DNA of 64,000 nucleotides from Epiperipatus broadwayi (GCA_028023455.1 JAQFVV010012416.1:1419767-1483766); one strand, 5' to 3'. Shown: positions 1-11,031, counted from the stretch's first letter. A program made the numbers and translations. The notes: generated from the sequence alone by a model not told the origin.

Positions 1-24
1 TTTTATCTGCATGTTCTGAAACAT

Positions 25-350
25 GTTCATGATGCATAAAATATAAACATTTTGTTTTATAACTAAGTGAAAACTGCAGCTTTCACCTGATGAGCTCACA
101 AAGCCTTGAATGTGGAACACTTTTTAATTAAATTCAGCATGACCCAGGTTATCTATCAGCCATATTCACTTGATCTCATTTTGTGCAATTATTTTTATTC
201 TTTCAAATGAAAAATTCCTCAAATTTGATTTTTTGTGGTCTTAGAAGTGGGGAAAAAACAACGTAGGCATTAAAAGGCATCATTTTGCAATTACTTCCAG
301 TGAAAAACACACTTAAATCAGTGTATTGCATCAAACCAACAGTACTTTCA
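25..350. repeat. dispersed repeat R1, copy 1
   Basis: This stretch matches 49865-50222 in the same orientation over about 330 bases. Shared blocks include AAAGCCTTGA, AAATTCAGCATGA, a TGATCTCA block followed by GTGCAATT, AGGCATTAAAA and CAGTGxATTGCAT. The match is interrupted by small indels. No reading frame or terminal inverted repeat is obvious, so the class of mobile element is unknown. It is probably the remnant of an interspersed transposon. Confidence 0.6.
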
Positions 351-2030
351 AGAAGAAAATAAATTTATAACCTTTAAAATAACTTGTTAACACACTTTTT
401 TATTTTATACTTGACTCCAAGTTGAACTTGAAGATATCTGTAAAAGAGGTAAATGAATCAAAAATGTCTTTTAAGTGTGTAAGCACATTACGTCAAACCT
501 TACATACAAAATCATCAAAGAGAAAGGCAAAAACCAGAAACAAATCAGAAGATTTCAATAAACAGTAATACAATCTAATGTTGATTGATTACTCAAACTT
601 ACAATAGATGATTCTGGAGTAGATGGAAGAGAATTACTCTTGAAATTATATGATAAATGTATGCAAAAAAATTACTTGATGTTTTGTTAAGTTAAAATAT
701 GATTGAATTAACAACTTAAATAAAATAACAAAAATATTAATATTTTTTATTTGCTATATGCAATTATATTAATAATAGTTTAGTTGAGCAAAAAACTGTA
801 CACTTTTCACTGAACCAATTAAACCTAGTAGAGATATTCACAAGGTATTACTGTTTGCATCAGCATAAGACACAATATATTTGGATCCCTTCGATAAACA
901 AATGCACTGTTACAGATCTTTTTCTGCATCATTTTGATGTAATGGCAAATCTTTGGTTAATATCTGAAGGTTTCACTAACATCATTTTCAAATGAGTATT
1001 GGCTTACTCTTATGGTCTAATAAATTATGTTTGTGGTAAAATCTTTATAAGTAAATTATTTCAGGTCAATTTTATAGATATATTTTCAGCATTTCTAGGC
1101 ATTCCACTCAACCTTTCCAAAATTAGATTAAACCACCATCTAAATCAATTAATAATCAATAAATTTAATGACAAAATTAAGCAATTTCTTTCAAAGCAGT
1201 GACTACTTTTCTTTTGATGTTTCTCATGGATATTCGCATTGTTAAGTTAAATTGTTTGGTTGAATTTTACGAGATTTTTCATCCTATTTCTTTTGCAGTT
1301 TAACTCAGTGCAATAATTGAGTGGTAGATCTGAGGCGAAAGTTCGAAATCAAAGCAATGTATGTCACTTCCGGTGTGTGTATGTCACTTCCGGTGCATAA
1401 ATATCACAGACCTCTTGAGGAATGAACGATTTGATAATTTAATATAACTTGTTTTTTTATTTTTAAAGATAGTTTAAATTTAATCTCCTTTTAATAATAG
1501 ATTTTATTTATAAGAATTATAATTTATATTATTGCATTCACGAATTATTTCTTTGCGTCTATGCTGGTTCTCAAATAATTTACTGAATGCATTATCATAT
1601 GTTAGAAAAAGAAAAATGTTTATAGAATAAGCTTTTCGGCATGCTGATTTAATTATCAACTAAATATTAGATTATTTATAAATATTTGCCATAACAACGA
1701 AAAAAGTTATTTTTCCTCAATATTTTTTTGGAAGCCATGACCTATAGATTCTAAAATCTTCGTGTATCACAAATATGGCAAAAATATTTGTTAATATTTT
1801 TTAAAAACAAAACCTCATTTACAATTTTAAGTTTTGTGTTTCAATAATATACTTTATTGTACGAATTAGATTACATGAATTTGTTGTTAACCAAAGTTAT
1901 ATTGTTGAAAATACATGGTTTAAAACTATATAGCTTTAGAGCAAACAGAAAGAATAATTAAAGAAAGGGATATGTTAAACAAGCAACAACAAAATAGTTG
2001 TTCTTGTTACAGAAAAGTCATAATTTGTTT
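351..2030. other. AT-rich stretch without recognisable genes
   Basis: Very AT-rich sequence with only short, low-complexity open frames. The one local feature is a 20-base-period direct repeat at about 1357-1395, where TATGTCACTTCCGGTG occurs twice in a row. I see no RNA gene, long frame or transposon end here. Confidence 0.4.
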
Positions 2031-2049
2031 TTTTATGTTATGTTTTGTT

Positions 2050-5000
2050 TCAAGTTTTTAATAGTGACCATGTAGCAGCAAATATATCTGGGTGTGCAAT
2101 TTTGCCATCTCTGGCCTTTAATTGTTCGAGCTTCTTTGAGAATGTGGCTGGGTGCTTTGTGGTATTGTCTCCAAGGCAGAAAGTACATCTGGTGCACCAG
2201 AAACTATATAAACAAAAAGTTGCTGCACGAGCTGCTGGTATTGAGCCTTTACTGAGTATCTCTAATAGGTTATCAAGTGTGATGTTATTTTGTCTATATG
2301 TGTTAATCATAATTTCTCGGGTATTTGTTAGGCCTATGCAGGTGTGAAATAGGTGCTGTTGTGTTTCTTCTTCCCTGTGGCACAGGGAACAAACAGCATC
2401 AATTTTGTTGTAAAATCTGCGGTATTTAAGGAAGTAGGAGGTAGGTAGAGCATGAAGATTTACCTTTAAAAGAAAGTCAAAAAATTTGGGTTCCATTGAC
2501 CACTTTTTAAATCGCTGCATCAAAAGACTATTGTTCATATTTAGCATGGGTGAGTGAGGATATGTTGTTATGTCTGGGTATAGCATATTATAAATAGTCC
2601 AATAGGTGTATCTACCAACACCCAAAAAAGACACCTGATCATAAATGCTTTGAAGTTGGTTTACGAGCAAAGACAAATATCCATGTGAAGGTGGTGGTCG
2701 GTCTGTGGGTGTTATTTGAAGAATGCATTCAAGGGCTGGAAAACTTCTTATCAGTGCAGCTAGGAGATTAATACTTTTTTGTTTGTGAAAAATTTGTATG
2801 GAGTGAAGACCTAATCCATTTCTAGTTGTTGGAAGACTAAGTTGTTTTACAGAGATGGAGACTACTTTTCTGCGCCATAATAGCTTGCTGCAGAGTGAGT
2901 AAATGGACGACGTGAAAGATTTAGTGAAATTTATGATTGGTGAGTAATAGGTTATTTTTGTAGTTACAAGCTGATTGAATAGGCATACTTTTGCATATAG
3001 TGAAAGGTAGGTTTTGGAGAGAGAAGTGGTTGTACGTTCAGCATCATCTTTCAGTTTTTTTTGGATGTTTTGTCTCATTGCAGAGGGCCCTAGGTAGAAA
3101 GGAAAACCAAGGAAATTAGTTGGTTTCCCATGATAAACTTGTGTATTTATCTTGCCAGTGTAAAGAGACCAAGCTGATGTTTTGTTAATATTGATTTTGA
3201 GTTTATATTTGAGGGTGTATTCATTAAGTATTTTTTCCAGAGTAGGTAGTTGTTTTTTGGATGTAAGAAAAACAGTAAAATCATCCATGTATGCAATACA
3301 CGGTACATATTGTCCAGTGTGTGGAATTTGGATTCCTTGTAATTTTTGTTGTATTTTGTTTATGAGAGGGTTAATGTAGAACATAAATAATAATGAACTG
3401 AGTGGAGATCCTTGAGGTATGGATTGGTGGGGAGAGAAAGAAGGTGATGTTCTACCATTAATTGTAATATGGATTTCATGACTAAGGAGTAGATTGGTTA
3501 GTAGGTATAAGAGATTGCGTGGTATTTTGGTGTCTGCAAGTGTTTCAATTAAAATTTCAATAGGGACTGAGTCAAAAGCAGCCTCAATGTCAATTTGAAC
3601 AGCCATGGGAGCATACTTTTTCTGCTCTCTAACTGAGTTTACAATGGTTTTGAAAATGAGGGCAGCTTGGCCTGTTGAGGAGCCTTTTTTTGCATGTTGC
3701 ATTGGTGATAATAGAGGGAGGAGATATGGTTCGATTTTATCTTTTAGCACCTTTTCCAGAATTTTAATACCAAGGGGGCTCATGGAGATTGGTCGCAGAT
3801 TAGATAGATTGGATATTAAAGCTTGATTTTTGATGAATGGAACTAAGGAGATTGGATATAGATCTTTTATGTTAAACAGCCTTTGTGATAGATAATTTGC
3901 TAAATCACATAGATATGTGGTGGTAAACTGACTGAGATGTGAAAATACGAATTTGGGGATTCCATGTGGCCCTGGATGACAAGAGTTTGGAATTGCGGTT
4001 AGCTTCTGCAAGAAATCAGTAGCATGGAAAGGTTTATCTAACTCTGGTTGGCCAAATAGATCTTCAGGTGGTGTGAAGGCACAATGTGACTGCAGCTTTT
4101 GTTTGAAGTATTTGTATATTGGCTCTATCATATTGTGTCCGGCTTTGGTAACACCATTGGTTTCAAGTGCTTGTGGAACTCTGACAGTAGAAGGATATCC
4201 CAGAGCCCATCTAATATACCCTCATGTCCAGGTGTGTTGTTTTGTTAGACAGATTTTTTTTCTTTTTTATGGCAAGGTACTCTTTTAGAGCATTGCAGGT
4301 GTCATTGTAAATTTGTGTAAGTCTTTTTATATGTGCATAGGAATCTGGAGCAGATTTACACATGGTGATTCTTTTATGTAGCTCATCGGCCAGAGTCAGG
4401 AGTCTTGAGGGTGGTGGTGTGGTTTGGGTAATATGATTTATATTAAATGACAGAATGTTGATAAAAGAAATGTACCATTGAACAGGATCAAGTTGCATAG
4501 TGCTAAGTTTAAATAACATAATATATGTTTCAGAGTACAAAAATTCAGAAGTGTGTGCAGGAAGAATTATTCTTATTGTTTTATGAAGTTGAATTGTTGA
4601 TGTTTGCATTGTACTTAGATTGAGTTCAAGCATTTGGCTAGAATGATCAGAGAAAGGTGAGGGATTAAGTGTTAACTTAATTAAGTGATGAAGCATGGGT
4701 GAATAAAAACACAGGTCAATAAGTGAGGTGTAACGACTGTTGTAGAAAGAGATGGAGTTGGGTGGTAAGAAACCTTCAGCACTCATTAGTGGTATTGCAA
4801 GTTGATATAGCCACTTTGAAACAAAAGTGTGATAACTCATGTTAAAATCACCCATTAAGATAACTGGGTAAGAAGTTGATGATAGTAGTGAGTTGATGGT
4901 AAGCAGTAATCTCGAGATAACAGCTGGTCCAGGAGGTATGTAAACAAAAATTATGTTGAGTGCAACAGTATGGTGATGAAAAGTGACTATAAGTAGGTTT

Positions 5001-5275
5001 GAGTCGATATATAAAATTTTAAAGGATGAAAAATGGCAGCTTCTTGTGATGACCAGGCCAGTGCCTCCTGAAGGTGATGATGAATCTCATGAACAAGTGG
5101 AAAAACCTTGGGTCCTTAAAAAGGTTGTGGGGTCAATCTGAGAACCACTATATATTTTCGTTTCCAGCAGACCCAGGATGTGTGGCTGTGTAAATTGAAT
5201 CCATTTACTTAGCTGGAAGTTTTTTTTAATCGAGTTTAGACCTCGAACATTGAAAGCTCCTATCTTTATTTTCAT
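2050..5275 (-). pseudogene. LINE ORF2: APE endonuclease plus reverse transcriptase, one stop and one frameshift
   Basis: ORF2 copies LINE RNA into DNA at the nicked target. The N-terminus carries the endonuclease start FNVRGLNS and LGLLETK. Downstream lie VYIPPGP, the catalytic GDFN (start of the 4855-4211 piece) and FSDH. The last 693 codons (4131 to 2050) hold the RT: motif A DIEAAFDSVP (residues 181-190), IPQGSPLS (238-245) and the catalytic box YMDD (281-284). A Cys/His cluster of the LINE C-terminal type, CSLC then HLFHTC, is at 581-598. Two lesions break it: a TGA at 5087-5089, after which the same frame reads on into GDFN, and a single-base shift near 4215-4222. Apart from these it is close to intact (about 1,070 codons). 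Confidence 0.93.
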
Positions 5276-5743
5276 GTTGAAAGTAAATGTAGAAAAAAAT
5301 ATTTAAAGTATATGTTTAAATCGACTGGATTGTGATTTCATTTGTTGCCTTGTTTATAAGATTTAGAAAAAGTATTGTATGCAGAAAAAAAAATTCAGCT
5401 ACAACTCGAAATTAAAATTTTCAGGGTTGGCATCTAGGGCATCAAAATATTTAAGAGATGGTTTGTTTGCATTACTTTTTTTTTTCAGAGACTGTGTAAT
5501 ATTTGTTGGTATACTAGTGTATATATGTTTATCTTCAGGGTTTGTTTTTGATTCGTTGCTTGAATTTGAGACTTTGGTAAGTGAAAGATGAAAATTTTTT
5601 GGCTCAGTTAGAGCTTCCTGTGTTTGTTGAGTGTCTGTTAAGTGGGGGTTACAGAATTCTGGGTTATGAATGCTGTTATTAGTGGAACATGTTTGGTTAA
5701 TTTCGGTATCAAGTGTTTTTATTTTTTTATTACCTTGATCTTT

Positions 5744-7032
5744 TCATGTTAGCCCAGGTTTTCTTTTGGCAGTGCAGTCTGTGTCACAGCTTTCAATTGT
5801 TGGTAATGGTGGTGTCAGTGTATCCATAACATCTATGCTGGTCTTATTTATTATAGGTGGAAATTGGCTGATATTGTCATTGTGAAAAATTGAGTGTGGT
5901 ACCTTAGCTATATGAGTTGGATCTAACTCTTTACATGGTTTGGCTGATGAGGTGAGAGTTTCATTATTATCGGCCTGAGAAGTTTTGCTGCTGATGTTAA
6001 TGGTTGTGCTGAGGACTTGATTAGTCTGCTCAATGGAGAGTTCAATTGGTGAAACATCTTCATTTGTGGGAGAGGTTATGTGTGGATTAGATGTTTTATC
6101 ACTATTGTCTTGGTTTTTATTATGAATGCATTTAGGTGTATGTTTACCCACCTGATTACATTGTAAGCATTGAGTTGTTGTGCAGTTTATTGCTAGATGT
6201 CCACGCTGGCGACAAGAGAAACATTGTGGCTTCAACCCCCTTATATATAGGCAAAGTGTTGCTTCTTGGTCTGTAATCTGAGTAGGTATAGTGGTTGGAT
6301 CAATGTTTTTATTTAGCTTGACTTTAAATTCATAGCTATTGCTGTATATTGGAACTGGAGTGTCTTTTAGGTAAACTGGTTGTAATGAGACCACCTTTCC
6401 AAATGGCTCCATTAATTTTTTAAAATCCTGTATGGAGTAGCCTAGGTATGCATTTTTCAACATTCCAGTTATGTATTTCTGTTTGTTTTCATCTACAGCA
6501 ATTAGAGCAAATTGACCCAGTGTTTTGATCTTCGTTTTAAATCTATTTTTTTGGTTTGGATCATGAAATTCTATGATGAGGTATCTTTGATTGGGATGAT
6601 CAGCTAAGCGTAGAACACTGTCCCATAGATTGTGCAGAGTGAGTGCTTCATATAGTAACGCTCTTGGGAATTTATACAAAGAACAATTAATATCTGTGGC
6701 TGATAAAACTATTGAACAATCTGTGAAAAAACGACGGAAAGTGTTAAAAAGACCATTAGGAATTGTGTTGTGGAATTTCTCAGAAATGCTATCTAGCATA
6801 TCAGCATTCCATATTACAGAAGGGGGAAATTGTGTTCCTTCTCCATTTTGATTTTGCAAATCTAAACTTTCAATATCACTAGTGGTAGATCTTCTAAATC
6901 TTTGGGAAGAGGGATTAAAAATTATGCTCGTAGTTTCTGTTGTGTTTTTTTTTCGCAATATCAGCGAAAGTTTTTTTTATCTATTAAAGTGACATTATTT
7001 TTTACGTTTGCTTTTTCACTCACGTCAGCCAT
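5744..7032 (-). pseudogene. LINE ORF1: RNA-binding protein with CCHC zinc knuckles
   Basis: ORF1 protein coats the LINE RNA. The open frame from 6958 gives 404 residues. Residues about 125-230 look like a compact RNA-binding fold (YLIIEF, then GYSIQDFKKLMEPFGKVVSL). One canonical zinc knuckle CFSCRQRGHLAINC is at 246-259, and a second, irregular one, CLQCNQVGKHTPKC, is at 264-277. The tail is Ser/Thr/Asn-rich. The frame has no ATG at its 5' end. A better start is ATGGCTGACGTG at 7032 on the minus strand, joined only if the A-runs near 6945-6985 have changed length. Decayed homologues lie at 43288-44180. Confidence 0.88.
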
Positions 7033-7382
7033 TTACGTTATCTAAGTGTTTGTTTTTTACAGCTGCACAACGAATAATTGCAAACTTTTATGATATGTAT
7101 ATAAATTTTTTACTTTAAAAAAAAAAAAAAAATTAAATTACCTTTCCTAATGGAGTTGGGAAGTAAAAATATTAATAATAGCAGGAGACTTTTAGCATAC
7201 ATGCGACAATGTGTTAAACCAGGTGGCGATTTTTAGTTTTAATTTAGAATTCAAATGTGACACAATGTATCATGTGATGTTTAATGTATGTTATACTTAA
7301 CCGTTGTGTGCTTTCTTTACATCACTATGAGTTTATTGGGCAATCTCAACCTGATGATAAAAAATATACTAATTTTTTATTC

Positions 7383-7464
7383 AACATGTGTGTGATCAGG
7401 TGGGTCAGCAATATGAGATGGCATGGAGGGTTGAGGGTCATGTGAAAGTCTGAGTTCGAATCCC
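7383..7464 (+). promoter_or_regulatory. possible pol III A and B boxes in family A unit
   Basis: AGTTCGAATCC at 7453-7463 fits the B-box consensus at 10 of 11 positions. TGGGTCAGCAAT, about 55 bases upstream, resembles an A box, and TATC/GATA in other copies could form a D-stem. The same block recurs in every family A copy (for example GGTTCAAACCC near 18075). It may be an internal pol III promoter or chance; I infer it from spacing and consensus only. Confidence 0.35.
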
Positions 7465-7790
7465 TTATATTACATTATATATGTGCAGGTGTGTGTAAGC
7501 CTGTACAGTGTATTAAATTATATATTGAAACATAGTGTGTTAAAGGTCTGCCCACCCCCCACATATGTATGAGAATGGATTATTCTCCAGCACAAGAGAG
7601 GTTAGAATGACTAACATCAACATGGGTAGGATGACAACCTTGGCATTAATGTGGGCTTTGAATGCTCAATCATCAGATTTTCAATGAAGTGGATGGATGA
7701 AGAGTTATGGGTTGGAGTAGTTTGAAGTCTGTCTGTTAAACTATGAAGATTGGCTTAAGTGGAGCAATGATTGTATATATGTGTGGAGAT

Positions 7791-7851
7791 AGTAGTCTGG
7801 ACCAACTGATGATTGCTGTTTTAGCATGAAATACGGATATTGGTGATTATT
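7791..7851 (+). ncRNA. type I hammerhead ribozyme, family A (7.8 kb)
   Basis: Self-cleaving RNA. Core: CTGATGA at 7806-7812, stem II TGCT/AGCA with a short loop, GAAA at 7828-7831, then a very short helix III. Predicted cut after A7839 (triplet ATA). Stem I has an inner helix ACCAA/TTGGT, a three-base bulge TGG and an outer helix AGTAGTC/GATTATT (G-T pairs allowed). Helix III of two to three pairs is typical of retrozyme hammerheads, which usually act as dimers. Activity is inferred. Confidence 0.85.
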
Positions 7852-8065
7852 TTTCTTTTCAACATGTGTGCGATCAGGTGGGTCAGCAATATGAGATGGC
7901 ATGGAGAGTTGAGGGTCATGTGAAAGTCTGAGTTTGAATTCCTTATATATTACATTATATATGTGCCAGTATGTGTAAGCCTGTAGAGTGTATTAACCTG
8001 TATAATGTAATTCCAATAGTTTTAAACTTTTCTGAAAAAAATGTAATTCAGTATAAAATATATGT

Positions 8066-8300
8066 AGTAGATACAACACACATATACTAAGAAAAGCTTG
8101 TTTAATACTGTTAAATACATCTACATAGTATTCTGAGCATGCCTTCAATTAACTTTTGCGATTCTTACTATAAATCTTGCATCCTCTTGGATAATTACAG
8201 CTATGAGTCCTAATTATTCGAAAGCATACTCAACATATTATGTTGATGTATTTAACAGTATTAAAAAAGCTTTTCTTATTATAGGTGTGTTGTACAAATT
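8066..8300. repeat. inverted repeat with about 75 bp arms
   Basis: Left arm ACAACACACATATACTAAG... and right arm ending ...GGTGTGTTGTAC are imperfect reverse complements over about 75 bases, with a spacer of about 80. The spacer ends in CTATGAGTCC then TTCGAAA, directly next to the right arm. This recalls a decayed hammerhead core placed in a hairpin loop, as in family C, but stem I does not pair. It could equally be an ordinary MITE. Confidence 0.55.
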
Positions 8301-8384
8301 ATTTATACTTTCTGAACAATAAGAATACCTCAATATTCACTTTTATTTGACAGTAACAAGTACAATAAGAATTACACAGAGGCA

Positions 8385-8480
8385 GAACTCTCCATACAGT
8401 AGTGCTACTTAGTGCAAACCAGAGTAATCAATGGATACAGGAAGGTTAATCTTTAGTGCTATACATGGATTTAGATTTAC
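8385..8480. mobile_element. family B retrozyme fragment
   Basis: Contains the family B left-arm block (CAGAACTCTCCATACAG, then CAGAGTAATCAATGGATAC) and then loses similarity near 8440. No ribozyme core remains. Confidence 0.6.
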
Positions 8481-9035
8481 TAGAAGCATCATGGTTAATT
8501 ATTTCCCCCAATTATCTAATTCTACAAATCATATATATAATAAAAATCATTCTATATCTTCATAGACGATTGATGTTTATGTAGCTCAATAAGAGGTCCA
8601 GTACTTCATTCCATTCCAATTACATAATAGAAGATATGTCTTTATAAATTACTATATGCAACAAGTCTAGTTGCAGTACTATCATCATACTATTGTAACT
8701 TATTAATTACAAATGGTTGCTATAATTTTATTTTATTTCTTTAGTTGTGCAAACTTAACTAATATTTTTCATTGCATATTTACATTCAGGCACTTTTATT
8801 GTTAGTAAAGTTTTTATATGTATAAAAAGGTTGATTTACAGGTCCCTACCTTCGTATTTTCAAGCGCACATGCTTAAAGGTTTAATGCCTTAGTAAATAT
8901 TACTTACTTAATCAATGTGCGTTAAATAAATTTATAATTAGAACGTTTTTTAATGTTTGAATGCAATCTATAAAAAATTTTGTAATTAAGATGTAAAAAA
9001 CTAGATACCTATTTAAAAATATGGATTATTAAATA
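8481..9035. other. AT-rich stretch, nothing recognised
   Basis: No reading frame, RNA gene or transposon end recognised. Flanked by a retrozyme fragment and a LINE 3' end. Confidence 0.4.
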
Positions 9036-9036
9036 T

Positions 9037-9245
9037 CTTCATCATCATCATCAATCATAATCAATCTACTGCCGGATGAAGATCTCTCCAAGTTCAGTCC
9101 ATCTTCTCCAATCTCTAACTTCTCTTCTCTACATTACTCTGAACACTTTCTTATTTCATCCATCCATCACACATGTGGTCTCTTTCTGGATCTTTTACAA
9201 TCTCTTAGTAAATTTTAACTGGAAAGATTTATATATTAAAGTGCA
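9037..9245 (-). pseudogene. RTE-like LINE 3' end
   Basis: On the minus strand this encodes the C-terminal tail of a LINE ORF2 (RRWMD-like, then WTELGEIFI-like, stop), followed by the family's ATC/GATGAT-type microsatellite 3' end at 9038-9062. The same tail occurs at 12990, 16355, 38000 and 55700. It is a 5'-truncated dead copy. Confidence 0.65.
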
Positions 9246-9859
9246 GTGCAGAGTGTAAAATATTGCAGCTGAATTTAATAGAATAAAATGTAAGTATTTT
9301 AACATAATGATATAAGTACTTCAATAAAACAAGATTCATTAAAATATATACAGAATTTATATTTTAATTAATCTTGTTTTAATTGGTTTTTTGTTTTATC
9401 AAGTTTTATTTACTTGGTTCTGTTTATCTTTCTTTATTGTACTCATTCTATTGCTTTGTGTTATTATATATTTGCTCCATATTATTTCATTTATATTCTT
9501 TTATTTATTGATGTATCATAACTCGAAAAAGACTGAAGGTTAGTCAAAATGTCATTTTATATATAAAAGTATGCATTAAAGAGTTTAAAGCAAGGAGTAT
9601 AATTATACTTTTATAAGCCATATAATAATCATTTTACAATTACCCTTAATACATTAAAATTTTCTATAAATATAAAATATTACAGATGATTAAATTAAAA
9701 AATAAATGTAAATTAAATTAATTCCAGATATGATTTTAAAAGATAAATGAATAAAAAATATATACAACTATGGTTGATTATTGTACATTATATATATATA
9801 TTGCAAGGAAATCAAGTCGTATATCACATGATCAAATTTTCTAAGCTTGTATTACAAAT

Positions 9860-10015
9860 GTTATATCATGAGGGTGCCAATAGCTCTTAACAAGCTTTTC
9901 AGAATATCCCTATCCTCAGACCACCTCACTGATGACAGCCAGAGCTAGAAACTGGTCTGAGGATAGGGATATTCTGAAAAGCTTGTTAAGAGCTATTGGC
10001 ATTCTCACTATATAA
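9860..10015 (+). mobile_element. family C retrozyme hairpin with hammerhead core in the loop
   Basis: Positions 9875-9923 and 9953-10001 are perfect 49-base inverted repeats (GAATATCCCTATCCTCAG and its complement lie inside). Outer flanks continue the inversion imperfectly. The 29-base spacer 9924-9952 is exactly the core of a hammerhead, from CTCA-CTGATGA to GAAAC. A relic of the same family lies at 15955-16035. The perfect arms imply recent formation or gene conversion between arms. Confidence 0.8.
9924..9975 (+). ncRNA. type I hammerhead ribozyme, family C
   Basis: CTGATGA at 9929-9935, stem II AGC/GCT with loop CAGA, GAAA at 9948-9951, helix III of two pairs closed by TG, and the triplet GTC at 9955-9957 (predicted cut 9957/9958). 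Inner stem I is CCTCA/TGAGG; outer stem I pairs ATAGGGATATTC with GAATATCCCTAT in the left arm. Bases flanking stem II (C and A) do not pair, as in family B. The full hairpin would compete with the active fold. Confidence 0.75.
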
Positions 10016-10134
10016 TATATATATATATATGTTTTTAAGAAGTTTTTATATTTTGTATTTATAATTTTTTTAATGAATGTGTAAATTATAAATACAATAA
10101 TGAAGCACTTTATATATTTATATAAAAAATATCA

Positions 10135-10260
10135 AGAGATTTATTTTTTATATACAGATATTAAAAAGACATATGATCATAACCTTCTCAAAAGATTGTG
10201 GAAAGCACTGAAATTGATTAACATAATTATAACTATTATTAAAGTAATTTAGAAAATGTA
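10135..10260 (+). pseudogene. LINE reverse transcriptase fragment, motif A part
   Basis: Plus-strand translation gives an RT motif A-like segment (DIKKTYDHNLLKRLWKALK), as in RTE-like elements. The frame ends near 10253. The rest of the RT resumes at about 10735, after a family A retrozyme. Confidence 0.55.
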
Positions 10261-10324
10261 TAACTATATATATATATATATATATCCAAAAATAACAATA
10301 AGAAATTAACCTAGTCATTCAGTA

Positions 10325-10715
10325 TATTGAATATTTAATATAGTAAATAGAGTGATTTGAACTTAGGATTTTCAGTCTATATTCATCCTATGTATCATCT
10401 CAAACAACTGATACACATGACCACACATATGAGAAAGATACATGATTTCCAGTATACGTATTTTGTGCAAAACCAGTTGGATTAGATCATAATCTCCCAC
10501 ACATATTTATAATCAATGCTTGGTTTATATTAAGATAGCAATTTCTTGAACTTAAATGGACAGGCTTAAATCTTCTCACTCTTCCAAAAAATTAACCATC
10601 CATTTTATTGAAAACGCAATGATGGAATGTTTAAAGTCCTTGGTGGATTTGATATTGTAGTCATATCTATGAAGACATTATTTCAGTTTAACCCCTCATA
10701 TTATTGGACTATTAT
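10325..10715 (-). mobile_element. family A retrozyme copy, ribozyme broken
   Basis: Reverse-orientation family A unit: GATTTGAAC at 10347, the hammerhead area at 10440-10500, then the unit body to CCCCTCATATTATTGGA near 10695. The hammerhead lacks the bases between CTG and the stem II loop (minus strand AACTGGTTTTGCAC), so the CTGATGA core is lost. It lies between two halves of an RT pseudogene and therefore inserted later. Confidence 0.7.
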
Positions 10716-10734
10716 ATAATGATTTATATTTATA

Positions 10735-10975
10735 GGGAAAAATAATTTTGGATAATATGAAGATAAATAAAGATTTCAAACAGGGATGTTGCCTATCACC
10801 TACATAATTTAAATAGTATTTAGAAGGAGCTCTTAAAATATGAATAGGAAATGTGAAAATAAATAGGAATTCCTTGACATAATAATAAAATACTTTATAT
10901 GCTGATGATCAAATAATTTGGGCTCAGGATGATGATGATTTGAGCTATATAATTAAAAAATTAATAGAGTAGTAA
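10735..10975 (+). pseudogene. LINE reverse transcriptase fragment, motifs B and C
   Basis: Plus-strand frame reads KINKDFKQGCCLSPT and then LYADDQIIWAQDDDDLSY, i.e. the QG and YADD boxes of a LINE RT, with stops between. It continues the motif A fragment at 10135-10260. Confidence 0.75.
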
Positions 10976-10998
10976 TAATAATAATAATAATAATAATA

Positions 10999-11030
<32 letters not shown>

Positions 11031-11031
11031 A
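10973..11031. repeat. (TAA)n(TGA)n microsatellite
   Basis: About ten TAA units run into about ten TGA units. It follows the RT fragment and is an ordinary expanded trinucleotide tract. Confidence 0.95.

Larger units (their letters stand above)
2030..7060 (-). mobile_element. nearly full-length APE-type non-LTR retrotransposon (LINE), copy 1
   Basis: A two-ORF LINE read on the minus strand: ORF1 (about 7032 to 5744) then ORF2 (5275 to 2050). The order gag-like CCHC protein, endonuclease, reverse transcriptase, C-terminal Cys/His motif is that of APE-type LINEs. No RNase H is apparent. Only a few lesions are visible, so it is a fairly young copy. Related copies lie at 39560-44500 and 57412-60520. 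I could not define target-site duplications or a clear poly(A) tail. The RT does not let me choose a clade with certainty; Jockey/I-like or Tx1-like are both possible. Confidence 0.9.
7340..7998 (+). mobile_element. family A retrozyme-like element, about 1.3 units
   Basis: The stretch from CAACATGTGTG at 7380 to about 7545 is repeated at 7859-7998, giving a tandem period of about 477 bp. The hammerhead at 7791-7851 sits just before the second repeat start. The left end (CTGATGA at 7351-7357 followed by AATATACTAATT) looks like the remains of a preceding hammerhead that has lost its stem II. Head-to-tail partial dimers bounded by hammerheads are the known layout of retrozymes and of hammerhead-bearing Penelope-like elements. 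No protein frame is present. I found no certain target-site duplication. Confidence 0.75.

Noticed and set aside
84-112. CTGATGA followed by a stem-like GCTCACAAAGCC, hammerhead-like
   Set aside because: No GAAA follows and the second copy of this repeat (49.9 kb) does not conserve CTGATGA.
2045-2347. 100-codon plus-strand open frame
   Set aside because: It lies antisense to the conserved LINE ORF2, whose RT motifs show that the minus strand is coding.
5940-5975. CTGATGAGGTGAGAG inside the LINE ORF1 region
   Set aside because: No GAAA at the right place and the sequence is coding on the other strand.
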